The translations under genes and the position numbers were made by a program. The notes beneath the pieces were generated by a model. It searched no databases and was not told where the DNA came from. It worked only from the letters and a program-made list of their open reading frames with translations. Positions 7,625-16,470 of a DNA stretch of 64,000 nt are shown one piece after another; within the stretch, counting starts at the first letter, position 1; every line of letters begins with the position of its first letter. The DNA is from Clostridia bacterium (GTDB taxonomy: Bacteria > Bacillota > Clostridia > Oscillospirales > CAG-272): contig JAFTKO010000023.1 of NCBI GenBank assembly GCA_017453205.1, positions 1-64,000 on the forward strand, written 5' to 3'.

Positions 7625-8440
7625 TTACAAGGCTACGGGAATAAACCCCTGTCCCGTAAGTATATATTTTTCTGTATATCCGCAAGATTTCAAAAGCTCC
7701 TCGGCATCGTCAAATCCACAATCGAGCATTCTCGCGTCGTGACAGTCGGACGTTATACAAACACCATACCCCATCTGCTTCAACTCTTTCAGCAAGAATA
7801 CGGACGGATAGGGTGTTGTTCGATTCCCTCTTGCCATCGCTCCCGTATTGACTTCAAACAGCGGGATCTTGCCCTTTAACGACTCCGCCGCCTGCAATGC
7901 GTAATTTCTGTATTCTTTTGATGTTTCGTCAAAAAATGTTATTTTTTCCGAGTGTTTCGTTATCAAGTCAAAATGACCTATCATATCGAAGCTACCGTAC
8001 TTTGGAAGCTCGGCAAGGGCCTCGTAGTACGCTCTTACGTATCTCATTCCATCTCCGCAGAAATGCTCGTCAATGATTTTTTGAACGGCCTCCGCCGAAC
8101 GGTTGAAACCCACAAGAACTCCACCGCATTCAAGATAGTGTACCGAGCCTATAAGGAAATCATAACCGTTAAGATCGATAGGAGAAAACATATCAAATTC
8201 CAAACCACAGAATATCTCAATTCTATCTTTATATTGATCAGCCAGCTTACGTATTTCGTTTTTATACTGCTCTGTTTTTGGGGGAGACATACCTCCAATG
8301 AGCGAATACGGAGCATACGAGTGTTCTGAAAAACCAATAGAATCAAATCCTTTTTCCAAAGCTGCAACAATCATCTGTTCGGGTGTATCCGCACCGTCAC
8401 AATATGTTGTATGAGTGTGCAGATTTTGCAAATATTTCAT
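7625..8440 (-). CDS. PHP-domain phosphoesterase, histidinol-phosphatase-like
   Basis: About 271 residues. I start at the ATG at 8440 because AAAGGAG lies just upstream; a longer frame would remove it. PHP motifs are present in order: LHTHTTYCDGADTP, GFSEHSYAP, FCGLEFD, GSVHYLE, GHFDLI and ITSDCHDAR. These bind the metal cluster. The family removes phosphate from histidinol phosphate or other small phosphate esters. With no his genes nearby and kinase, isomerase and MBL genes around it, a sugar-phosphate substrate is more likely. Its ATG overlaps the stop of a small ROK fragment frame. Confidence 0.8.
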   Translation of the reverse strand: MKYLQNLHTHTTYCDGADTPEQMIVAALEKGFDSIGFSEHSYAPYSLIGGMSPPKTEQYKNEIRKLADQYKDRIEIFCGLEFDMFSPIDLNGYDFLIGSVHYLECGGVLVGFNRSAEAVQKIIDEHFCGDGMRYVRAYYEALAELPKYGSFDMIGHFDLITKHSEKITFFDETSKEYRNYALQAAESLKGKIPLFEVNTGAMARGNRTTPYPSVFLLKELKQMGYGVCITSDCHDARMLDCGFDDAEELLKSCGYTEKYILTGQGFIPVAL

Positions 8441-8580
8441 TTCGTTTTCTCCTTTTGATAGCATTGATGATATTCTTCTCTATCATTTTTCCACGGAACA
8501 CAGTCACAAATCTGATTTTTAACAATATATGCCTTGTCCCAGAATACCGCCGCACATTTGGCGCCGCCAATGTAATTCAT
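8437..8580 (-). pseudogene. N-terminal remnant of a ROK sugar kinase
   Basis: A 47-residue frame beginning MNYIGGAKCAAVFWDKAYIV. It aligns with the intact ROK kinase 0.7 kb upstream (IGVDIGGTKCAVVLGDETRIVKK): IGGaKCAaVf.D.a.IVKn. The rest of the kinase is missing. The frame overlaps the stop of the SIS gene (ATGA) and the start of the PHP gene (ATGA), so ribosomes may still translate it as a bridge. Best explained as a partial duplicate or a second kinase lost by deletion. Confidence 0.6.
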
Positions 8581-9218
8581 ACGCCTGTCCTATCCTCAAA
8601 AAACGTATCTTCCAATGCAAGACAGATCGCATGATAAACGGGAAGGTGCAATTCTTGAATTTTATAAGTCTCCCGTTCGGGAACGGCAATGAGAACATCC
8701 GCACAGGCCTGTATTTTCCCACCTCCGTAACCGGTGAGTGCAATCACCCTCATTCCCTTTGCATGTGCCACTTGAGAAGCATAGATCACATTTTCGGAGT
8801 TGCCCGAGGTCGTGATGCCAATAAGCACATCCCCCGCGTTTCCCTGTCCCCAAACCTGTTGCGCGAAATTTAGGACGGGAGCAACGTCATTGGCGTAAGC
8901 GGTTTGCAAAGCAACCTCGTTGACCAAGGAAATTGCAGGCAACGCGCCCTGCAAATTTTTGTAAAGGAACTCGCCCTTTTCGCTGAAGCCACATAGCGTT
9001 TCTTTCATTTCAAGGGATAGTCTTCTCCGCTTTACAAACCCCTTCATCAGCTCGCCTACAATGTGCAAGGCATCGGAGGCACTTCCACCATTCCCGCAAA
9101 CCAAAACCTTTCCACCATTACGGTAACACTCGGTCAAAAGCGCTATCGCGGCTTCTATCTGCGCGCAACATTCCGAGAGGATCGGATAGCGTTGCAATAA
9201 TTCGTTCACTTCCTTCAT
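8577..9218 (-). CDS. SIS-domain phosphosugar isomerase, GmhA-like
   Basis: 213 residues. The phosphosugar-binding SIS motifs are clear: VCGNGGSASDALHIVGEL near residue 40 and GITTSGNSENVIYA near residue 135, with the Glu-rich VALQTAYANDVAPV block typical of the GmhA/DiaA branch. GmhA makes heptose phosphate in Gram-negatives; relatives in Clostridia act on other ketose phosphates, so the substrate is open. An AAAGGGGG site precedes the ATG. Sits between ROK kinase and PHP phosphatase, consistent with kinase-isomerase-phosphatase steps. Confidence 0.8.
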   Translation of the reverse strand: MKEVNELLQRYPILSECCAQIEAAIALLTECYRNGGKVLVCGNGGSASDALHIVGELMKGFVKRRRLSLEMKETLCGFSEKGEFLYKNLQGALPAISLVNEVALQTAYANDVAPVLNFAQQVWGQGNAGDVLIGITTSGNSENVIYASQVAHAKGMRVIALTGYGGGKIQACADVLIAVPERETYKIQELHLPVYHAICLALEDTFFEDRTGV

Positions 9219-9230
9219 AATATCCCCCTT

Positions 9231-10157
9231 TCAATTTTTGCCCTCAAAAGCTACAGACAGCGCCGCATAGTCTCCGATACTGTCACCCAACTCGGCAGAA
9301 ACGACTCGACAAACGGCATTGGATAATTCCAAAGCCTCCCTGTTCAAATATCGTTCCATATACTCGCGCAAAAGATTTTCCGCACGTTGAAACACACTTC
9401 CGATCACAATGGCCTCGGGATTTAAAATATCTACGAGAATCGCCAATCCTCTGCCCAGCATTTCACCGCAGATACGGTAAACTTCCATTGCAACAGGCTC
9501 TCCTTGAATTGCATAGTCGAAAAGAATCTTGGCATTGATATTTTCCAACTCGGCAGTGCTTTGACAATACGGGAGGTTTTTACCCGTTTGCAGTTGCTCC
9601 AACACCAATTCCCTACCGATCTGTGCGATTCCGTTTCCACTACAAAACCCCTCAAAGGAGCCGGCCTTGCCATAACCCACGGGACCGTGGTCACAAAGAC
9701 GGAAATGACCCACCTCACCCGCCATCCCGTTAGTACCGTTGTAGAGCCTTCCGTCTAAGATCAGCCCCGCACCCAGACCTGTTCCAAAGGTCAAAAACAC
9801 CATGTTTTTTGTTCCTCGCCCAGCGCCGTATTTCCACTCGGCAAGAGCACAGGCGTTGGCATCATTGCACAGATACGCTGGGACACCAAATTTTTCAGTC
9901 AGAATATCCACAATGGCGATCCGATCCCAATCGGGGAGATTGGGCGGGGACAGAATCAATCCTTTTTGTGCGTCCAAAGGTCCGCCGCAACTGATACCAA
10001 TTGCATCTCCCTCTCCAATCTCTTGGATCGCGTTAACGATGTTTTCTATCGTTTTCCCACAGGTCGTAGTTGCAAATCTGATTTTTTTAACAATACGTGT
10101 TTCGTCTCCCAGTACAACCGCGCACTTGGTTCCTCCTATATCCACTCCGATTTTCAT
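9231..10157 (-). CDS. ROK-family sugar kinase
   Basis: 308 residues with phosphate-1 motif VDIGGTKCAVVLGD, the catalytic-base block YLCNDANACALAEW (Asn-Asp), FGTGLGAGLI and GLAILVDILNPEAIVIG. No N-terminal HTH, so it is an enzyme rather than an NagC/XylR repressor. The usual ROK zinc motif (CxCGxxGCxE after GHF) is replaced by GPVGYGKAGSFEGFCSG, so zinc binding is lost while Glu is kept. Likely phosphorylates a hexose released by the GH36 or GH2 enzymes encoded just upstream (3 and about 2240 bases away). Confidence 0.85.
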   Translation of the reverse strand: MKIGVDIGGTKCAVVLGDETRIVKKIRFATTTCGKTIENIVNAIQEIGEGDAIGISCGGPLDAQKGLILSPPNLPDWDRIAIVDILTEKFGVPAYLCNDANACALAEWKYGAGRGTKNMVFLTFGTGLGAGLILDGRLYNGTNGMAGEVGHFRLCDHGPVGYGKAGSFEGFCSGNGIAQIGRELVLEQLQTGKNLPYCQSTAELENINAKILFDYAIQGEPVAMEVYRICGEMLGRGLAILVDILNPEAIVIGSVFQRAENLLREYMERYLNREALELSNAVCRVVSAELGDSIGDYAALSVAFEGKN

Positions 10158-10160
10158 GTT

Positions 10161-12323
10161 CTATCTCCCGGTTATATTTTTTAAGTACAAAAGTTGTGCG
10201 CTGCATTTTTCGCCGCTCAACAACAGTTTAAAATTCCTTTGCAGATCGGCCCCCATATACTGTTTACCCGTAAACACATCCGTATAAGTTGCATTGGGGA
10301 GAGCGGCCTTAATATTTAAAAGCTTTGTCTTGCCGGGCTTACAGTCGGCTTTTTCAATGAGTGTCAAAAGGATTTCATCTTGATCTTCGGAAACATAATA
10401 ATAAGCGGAATAATCATGATTCACGGGTGAAACAAGATTATAATAATCCCCCAATCTTATCAAATGCTCAAATTGCTTGTATTCCGAAATTTGTTTTGCA
10501 ATTTCGGATTTGACTTCATTACTCATTTCCAAAATATTCAGTTCATAGCCCAGCATCCCGCCAACCGCAACTTTATAGCGGTAATCCAAGGATTTTCCAC
10601 CCTCCTTGGGCTTGGAAACATGACAGGACATTGTGGTTGCGGGATATGCCATTAAACAGGAAGATTGAATGAATGTGCGATAATATGGATTGGTTCTGTC
10701 ACTCGTCCAAATTTGAAAACCGTAACACATCATACCAAGATCATAACGACCGCCTCCGCCCGAACAAGTCTCAATCAACGCATTGGGAAATCTTTGGATA
10801 AACCAGTTAAGCAAACGATAAACACCTTTCATATAACGAAAAGCAACTTCACCTTGACGTTCGGATGAAAGCATAATAGAACCCACATCACACAAATGAC
10901 GATTCATATCCCATTTAAAATAGTCAATATCGACACCGTTAAAGGTTCTATCGAAAATTGAAATAAGATAGTCAATCACATCATTATTGGACATATCCAA
11001 TACCAGTTGGTTGCGAGAAAGCGAAGGAATTCTTTTCTCAACATGTAAGCACCATTCGGGATGCGTGCGATATAAATCAGAATCGGGATTCACCATTTCC
11101 GGCTCTATCCAAATACCAAATTTCACACCGCGTGCCTTGATTTTCTTGACAAAGCTATATAGTCCGTTCGGAAATTTTTGGCGATTTTCAAACCAGTCCC
11201 CCAAGCCGGCACAGTCGTTGTTTCGACCGCCAAACCAACCGTCATCCATAACAAGCATATCAATGCCGATCTTTTTGGACTCATCGGCAAAGCTTAATAA
11301 CAATTTCTCATCAATATCGAAATAGCAAGCCTCCCACGTATTAAGTACAACAGGATGCGGCTCCAATGCCGCAGGAGGAAGAATGTGTGCGCGAATAAAT
11401 TTGTGAAAATTTCTTGTCATTTGTCCGAATCCGGAAGCAGAATAAGTCATGATTGCTTCGGGAGAAGTAAAGCATTCTCCGGGTTCAAGTATATAAGAAA
11501 AGCACTCGTTTCCCAAGCCCATCAACACACGGGAACGGTTTAGCTGATCAACCTCAATCTCATTGAGAAAAGAGCCTGAATAAACGAAATTAAAGCCATA
11601 CACCTCCCCGCTTGTCTCAGTCGCCTTATGTGTACAAAGTGCCATGAATGGGTTATATTGATGAGAAGATGCACCTCGGCGGGAAAAAACAGACTGTATG
11701 CCGTGATGTAGCGGAACGCGTTGATACTTACATTCAAAACAATGCTGTCCATAAAGCGAAATCATATCTAAATCGGAGCGATCAAGATCAAGCGTTAACG
11801 ACATACATTTTTCAATTTCAACCTTGCTCCGCCCATTATTTTCCAGCATCATATACCGACTGATCATGTCTTCGCTTTCAAAAACAGTATAGTAAAGTAG
11901 TAAACGGCAATTTGTTACAGGATCATAAAGAGTAATTTCCAAAGTTTCGGTGTTCTCATCGACACGTGCGGAAGGCAGACCGTCAAGCTCTCGACGACCG
12001 TAAAAAATACGGTAAGAATCGTAAACAAAATCGGTCACTCCTGTTCCGTCTGAGCCGCAAAGACGCAAGGCCGCTGCACGAAAATCACCCGATCCGAAAA
12101 AAGAACATTCCTGAGCAAAAAAATCGGGGGATATTGCATCATTAAATTCCGGGCGATAGGGCGCAAAATTTAACACCTGTTCTTGATAAGGCAAGATGTC
12201 TTTCTTCTTTTTTCCATAGTATAAATGACACAAATAACGATTACGCAACACTTGAAAAGCGTACGTCGTTTTTTTTGTATTCAGTATAAACTGTTGTTTA
12301 TTTTCTAAAAAATGAATTGCCAC
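10161..12323 (-). CDS. GH36 alpha-galactosidase
   Basis: 720 residues, full length for GH36, no signal peptide, so cytoplasmic. GUG start preceded by AGGAGG. Catalytic barrel motifs: VMDDGWFGGRNNDCAGLGDW near residue 375, GIWIEPEMV, the nucleophile block FKWDMNRHL near residue 470, ETCSGGGGRYDLGM, and the acid/base block WTSDRTNP near residue 540. Releases terminal alpha-galactose from imported oligosaccharides. Directly upstream of the ROK kinase (3-base gap), so galactose or the co-product may be phosphorylated next. Confidence 0.9.
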   Translation of the reverse strand: MAIHFLENKQQFILNTKKTTYAFQVLRNRYLCHLYYGKKKKDILPYQEQVLNFAPYRPEFNDAISPDFFAQECSFFGSGDFRAAALRLCGSDGTGVTDFVYDSYRIFYGRRELDGLPSARVDENTETLEITLYDPVTNCRLLLYYTVFESEDMISRYMMLENNGRSKVEIEKCMSLTLDLDRSDLDMISLYGQHCFECKYQRVPLHHGIQSVFSRRGASSHQYNPFMALCTHKATETSGEVYGFNFVYSGSFLNEIEVDQLNRSRVLMGLGNECFSYILEPGECFTSPEAIMTYSASGFGQMTRNFHKFIRAHILPPAALEPHPVVLNTWEACYFDIDEKLLLSFADESKKIGIDMLVMDDGWFGGRNNDCAGLGDWFENRQKFPNGLYSFVKKIKARGVKFGIWIEPEMVNPDSDLYRTHPEWCLHVEKRIPSLSRNQLVLDMSNNDVIDYLISIFDRTFNGVDIDYFKWDMNRHLCDVGSIMLSSERQGEVAFRYMKGVYRLLNWFIQRFPNALIETCSGGGGRYDLGMMCYGFQIWTSDRTNPYYRTFIQSSCLMAYPATTMSCHVSKPKEGGKSLDYRYKVAVGGMLGYELNILEMSNEVKSEIAKQISEYKQFEHLIRLGDYYNLVSPVNHDYSAYYYVSEDQDEILLTLIEKADCKPGKTKLLNIKAALPNATYTDVFTGKQYMGADLQRNFKLLLSGEKCSAQLLYLKNITGR

Positions 12324-12398
12324 TTTTTCCTCCTATGCTTTAAACGCATCTTTAGAGTTTTTTGTTACAGAATCAGAGCCTTTTGGATTGATTTTTCA

Positions 12399-14537
12399 TC
12401 ACAAATTCAATGCCCTGACCTCTTTTTTATTTTGCTTTCGATAGGAAAGCCGATACTGACTTCCCAAACCGGCCTTTGAACGCAAGACCAAAGTGATATG
12501 GTCTGTCTCCTCCTCAGGCAGAACACAACAAACCTGTGCCCCCTCTTGATTCGTGCGTGCTTTCGTTTCCGCTGTCCAGTACAATAGACGGTGTTCTTGA
12601 TTTCCTATCAACAAAAGGACTTCAACTTCCTGTGATACATCCAATGGACTATCATTTAAAAGCCAAATTTCTGCTGTAAAACGCTCACCCGATTGCCAAT
12701 CGAATTTCGGGATCCTTGCGCTAAACAACACCGGACGCAATGCCTCTTTTACCGCAAAATATCCCGGCTTGGGTATTGCAGGATAGCGAATGATACTGCA
12801 ATTGGCAGCAGTCATCCAAGGCTCATTTAAACACCAATTCAAAGCAGCGCTGCACCGTGGCGCTTGGCGTCGCATCTCCTCAAACGCCGCTTTATACCCT
12901 TCACTTTGAAGAATATCGGAGCGCTCCACCAGTTCGGAAAGGTTATTAGTACTTCCAAAATAGTGTTCTAAAATCGGCACACAAGCATGAGATTGCGGCC
13001 TCCACGCACCGATCGCATGGTGAAGAATCCATGAAGGTGTTTCTTGAATAACATTGCGTTCTTCCTCCGGAATAATTTTTTCCAGCGTATCCATTGCGGA
13101 GATAGACGGAATTCCAAACTCGGTATAAGCGATACAAGAGGAGTGTTGAAAGCATTGAAATACATCTCCCCCCATTTCATTATCATAAAACATATAACCG
13201 CCATGTCCCATACCTGTAAGCGGGGAGGTTTTTAGGAAAGCATGATCTCTGTCATACTCATAACAGAGTTTATCCAACAATCTCAGTGGGAGAGATTGAT
13301 CGTTCATCCCTGACCAACGATTAAACAATTCGTTTCCACCGCACCAAAACGCCAAGCACGCATGGGGACGAAGAGCATGAATCATAGCGGTAGCTTCACT
13401 TTCCAAAACCTTCAAATAACGCTCATCATTGGGATAAGCATTGCAGGCAAGCATAAATTCCTGCCAAACCAAAATACCCTTTTGGTCACAAAGATCATAA
13501 AACGCCTTTTTGCAAAAACCCGCACCGCCCCAAAGACGCAAAATATTCATATGTGCGTCCTTTGCCAGATCCAACAATTCCTCATATCGTGACGCAGTGA
13601 TTGTTCCCCAAAATATATCCGGATTTACCCAGTTGGAGCCTTTCATAAAAATTCGCTGACCATTAAGCTCCAAAGTAAAGGGTGCTTCATAACGCGTTTT
13701 CGGAAATACCGACGGTCCCTCGGCATTCTCATTACGCAAAAGACGTACACGACGAAATCCGAGCGTACCGTTTCTCCGATCTTGTTCATTCTCCACCGTC
13801 CAGTTGTAAAGGTAAGGTACACCTTGTCCATTACACCACCACAATTGCGGATTTTTCAAACGAAACGACCTTTCGGTTCCGCTATAAAGAAGTGTTCCTG
13901 CCGCATCATAAAACTTTATCTGACAAGGCACATTACAATCGATCTCAAAGCGCACCTCCACACTCGCAAAATCCGCATCTAAAGTATAAAACGGTTCACA
14001 GGAAGTAATATGGTTTTGAGGGCGAGTTTCTACATATGCATCTTGCCACATACCCGAAATAAGCAACCGCGGATTCCAATCCCAGCCATAGCAAACAGGC
14101 GGCTTACAGCTTGCATCTGCTTCATCGCGCGTTCCGACAGGAGCTCCCGTTCTCTTTGGATGTGGATAAATGAGTACGCAAAGTACATCTTCCCCATGTA
14201 AATATTCGGTAATGTCTATCTCAATGGGACGAAACATTCCTTCATATTCGTAAATCTTGATACCATTTAGAAAAATATCATATCTGTAATCAATACCGTG
14301 ACTAACAAACCACACGGTTTCTGTCGGTTTTCTCTGATATTGCAAATTGGTACGATATTCCCATGTGTCATTTTCCAAGTTCTCATAAAGCCGGCAAGAT
14401 TCCCCGTACATTACATCGGGAAAACCTTTCGCGACACCGTAGTCGTGCTGAATATTCCCCGGAACATTGGCAGAAAATGTTTCTTTTGTTCCGTCAACCG
14501 AAATCCGCACACCTTCCCAGGTCTGTTTAAAAATCAT
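12399..14537 (-). CDS. GH2 beta-mannosidase-like enzyme
   Basis: 712 residues, cytoplasmic (no signal peptide). The N-terminal jelly roll (VPGNIQHDYG, VWFVSHGIDYRYDIFLNG) and the barrel (MKGSNWVNPDIFWG, MNILRLWGGAGF, GILVWQEFMLAC) are typical of the beta-mannosidase branch of GH2. The acid/base Glu is in FWCGGNELF near residue 400 and the nucleophile Glu in YTEFGIPS near residue 472. Predicted to remove beta-mannose from beta-mannan or N-glycan core oligosaccharides. It is followed by GH36 and ROK genes, which suggests a galactomannan-type or mixed substrate. Confidence 0.85.
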   Translation of the reverse strand: MIFKQTWEGVRISVDGTKETFSANVPGNIQHDYGVAKGFPDVMYGESCRLYENLENDTWEYRTNLQYQRKPTETVWFVSHGIDYRYDIFLNGIKIYEYEGMFRPIEIDITEYLHGEDVLCVLIYPHPKRTGAPVGTRDEADASCKPPVCYGWDWNPRLLISGMWQDAYVETRPQNHITSCEPFYTLDADFASVEVRFEIDCNVPCQIKFYDAAGTLLYSGTERSFRLKNPQLWWCNGQGVPYLYNWTVENEQDRRNGTLGFRRVRLLRNENAEGPSVFPKTRYEAPFTLELNGQRIFMKGSNWVNPDIFWGTITASRYEELLDLAKDAHMNILRLWGGAGFCKKAFYDLCDQKGILVWQEFMLACNAYPNDERYLKVLESEATAMIHALRPHACLAFWCGGNELFNRWSGMNDQSLPLRLLDKLCYEYDRDHAFLKTSPLTGMGHGGYMFYDNEMGGDVFQCFQHSSCIAYTEFGIPSISAMDTLEKIIPEEERNVIQETPSWILHHAIGAWRPQSHACVPILEHYFGSTNNLSELVERSDILQSEGYKAAFEEMRRQAPRCSAALNWCLNEPWMTAANCSIIRYPAIPKPGYFAVKEALRPVLFSARIPKFDWQSGERFTAEIWLLNDSPLDVSQEVEVLLLIGNQEHRLLYWTAETKARTNQEGAQVCCVLPEEETDHITLVLRSKAGLGSQYRLSYRKQNKKEVRALNL

Positions 14538-14565
14538 TTCACTATTCTCCTTAAATGGTAAAATT

Positions 14566-14597
14566 AAGGGTAGTATGCAAATTAATCTACTACCCTT
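14566..14597 (-). terminator. Terminator after the metallophosphoesterase gene
   Basis: AAGGGTAGTA and TACTACCCTT form a 10-bp stem with a 12-base loop directly after the stop at 14610. The minus-strand tail (AATTTTACC) is weakly T-rich, so read-through into the GH2 gene is likely. Confidence 0.55.
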
Positions 14598-14609
14598 TTA
14601 TTATAAATA

Positions 14610-16415
14610 TCAATAGGAATATACCAAATCTCCGCCGGCTCCAACACGGGTAATATAAATTTTCTTGTTGGCTACATCAATTTGGAAACATGTAAAGCTG
14701 GATTCGGTCACAGTCCCCAACGTCATTTTAAAACTATTAGCCGTATTGCTCCGTATGTAAGAATCCGCGTTGAGAGAAATAAGGCGCAATGAAGTCTTAC
14801 CGTCGGAGGATGTCAAAATTTCTTCTTTATCGGAGTGTATATGTCCGGTGATCCAAATGGCAAGATCGGCATCTGCATTCGCTTTAATACTCAAAACTCT
14901 TTCACTGATAGCCTTATTTTTCTCAGTATAGCCTCCGGCACTACCATACCAGTATGCATGCGTGAAAAGAACCACCGTCCAATCCTCGTCAAGCTCCATG
15001 ATTTTTTCTTCAGCCCAATTCAAAGCGGCATCTACATAGCTATCTTCAGGCATTCCCCAACGGCTGTCACTCAAATAGAACTGTACATAACGCACCTTAT
15101 TTACCGTATCATCGTAATAACCATGATCGGGGTCTCCTTCGGTCATAACAGCAAAAGACTCACTGCGTTTTTGATACAGATCATAAGCCTCTTGTTGAGA
15201 AATACGAAGGCTCCAATCTGTGCATCCGCTGGAAAAATTTCGGTCGTGATTTCCAAGTGTAGAGAAAATATTCAATTCGGCATTAAAAGCATTGTAAAAC
15301 GAGAGTATCTCATCATCAATCGCGGATTGTTTAATCGGATTGTATTGTTCAATAATATCACCGCCAAATACAACATACGGGATGTCAAGCTGTTCGGCAA
15401 GATAGTTGATAAGCGCTGGCGAACATCCGGAGTTTGCGGTCCAATGCGTGTCGGTAAGATAAAAGAATTCGGAAATACCGCTACCAATGGTATTTCGGTT
15501 TGCTTCAATCTTGTCAATGGTATCTTCAACTTCAGCATCCCAGTATCTACCCAGTGCATGCGCATCTTCAGCCGGAGTAACAGTAAATGTCATATCGGCA
15601 ACATCGCTGACAGAAAAGCTCAATGTGCCTTCCTTGTGCCTTGCCACAAACATAATGTAAGTATCTTCTTCAGCGGTAAGCGTAAAGGAAGATATGGTCT
15701 GTCCCAAACGCCACATCGTATCACCTATTTTATAATCCTTGAAGAAATCACCTGTATTACTGTTTTCCTTGGGCGTACAAAAGATGTATCCCACAGCACC
15801 GTCTTTTGGAAGAATTACATCAATCGTCGCACCTTTTTCAAGAAAATAGGGCTCTTTCAAACAGACACGAGTAGTATCGGCCTCATCTCCTACCTTAAAT
15901 TCAGTAAATGTACCATTCGCACCGCCCTGTTGCCACATATCCTGTGTAAACTTATAAAGTTGATCCTCCGGAGTAGAAAATTTGGTTTCAAAGACGGCAA
16001 TATAAGTCTCGTTCTCTTGCACCGTAACATCAAGCGTCGCGGTTGTACCCAAATTTTCACCCTTGGAATTTTTCCAATGAGAAAATCTCTGATAAACCGG
16101 AGTCTCCTTTGCTTTCAGCGTTACAGATTCCCCAGTTAAACAATTATACTCATTATATCCTTCTCCAACCGTACCATTCAAAACTCTTATTACAACGCCG
16201 GTAGATGATCCTCCCGAATTAGGATTGTCATTTTCGTTTTGCGTACCATTATCCTCCGTCACAGCCCCCGTTGTACCCACATCATTGGTAGCACTGCTAT
16301 CCCCCGTAAAAAACGTATCATTCGGATTCTTATTTCCGCACGCAACCAGGGCGTTAAATCCTATTACTGACATCAACAATACCGCAACAACTCTAATAAA
16401 AGAATATTTTTTCAT
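14610..16415 (-). CDS. Calcineurin-like metallophosphoesterase lipoprotein
   Basis: 601 residues. Lipoprotein signal ending NALVACGNK, then a Thr/Asn/Ser-rich linker to about residue 70. Residues 75-150 (VIRVLNGTVGEGYNEYNCLT, HWKNSKGENLG) look like a Listeria-Bacteroides type beta repeat. The phosphoesterase domain follows with its motifs in order: YLTDTHW, VFGGDII, LGNHDRN, FTHAYWYG and TGHIHSD, so the dinuclear metal site is complete. Anchored outside the cell, it probably removes phosphate mono- or diesters from a glycan or its products. It is one of three secreted phosphohydrolase-type proteins in the window. Confidence 0.85.
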   Translation of the reverse strand: MKKYSFIRVVAVLLMSVIGFNALVACGNKNPNDTFFTGDSSATNDVGTTGAVTEDNGTQNENDNPNSGGSSTGVVIRVLNGTVGEGYNEYNCLTGESVTLKAKETPVYQRFSHWKNSKGENLGTTATLDVTVQENETYIAVFETKFSTPEDQLYKFTQDMWQQGGANGTFTEFKVGDEADTTRVCLKEPYFLEKGATIDVILPKDGAVGYIFCTPKENSNTGDFFKDYKIGDTMWRLGQTISSFTLTAEEDTYIMFVARHKEGTLSFSVSDVADMTFTVTPAEDAHALGRYWDAEVEDTIDKIEANRNTIGSGISEFFYLTDTHWTANSGCSPALINYLAEQLDIPYVVFGGDIIEQYNPIKQSAIDDEILSFYNAFNAELNIFSTLGNHDRNFSSGCTDWSLRISQQEAYDLYQKRSESFAVMTEGDPDHGYYDDTVNKVRYVQFYLSDSRWGMPEDSYVDAALNWAEEKIMELDEDWTVVLFTHAYWYGSAGGYTEKNKAISERVLSIKANADADLAIWITGHIHSDKEEILTSSDGKTSLRLISLNADSYIRSNTANSFKMTLGTVTESSFTCFQIDVANKKIYITRVGAGGDLVYSY

Positions 16416-16470
16416 TTCGTTGTTCCCTTTCTTAATTTAAATTTTTAATTTTGAAATAATTTTGTAACTA

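Noticed and set aside
14835..16139. Plus-strand 434-residue open frame
   Set aside because: Antisense to the metallophosphoesterase lipoprotein, which has complete motifs; the translation has no recognisable domain or ribosome site.
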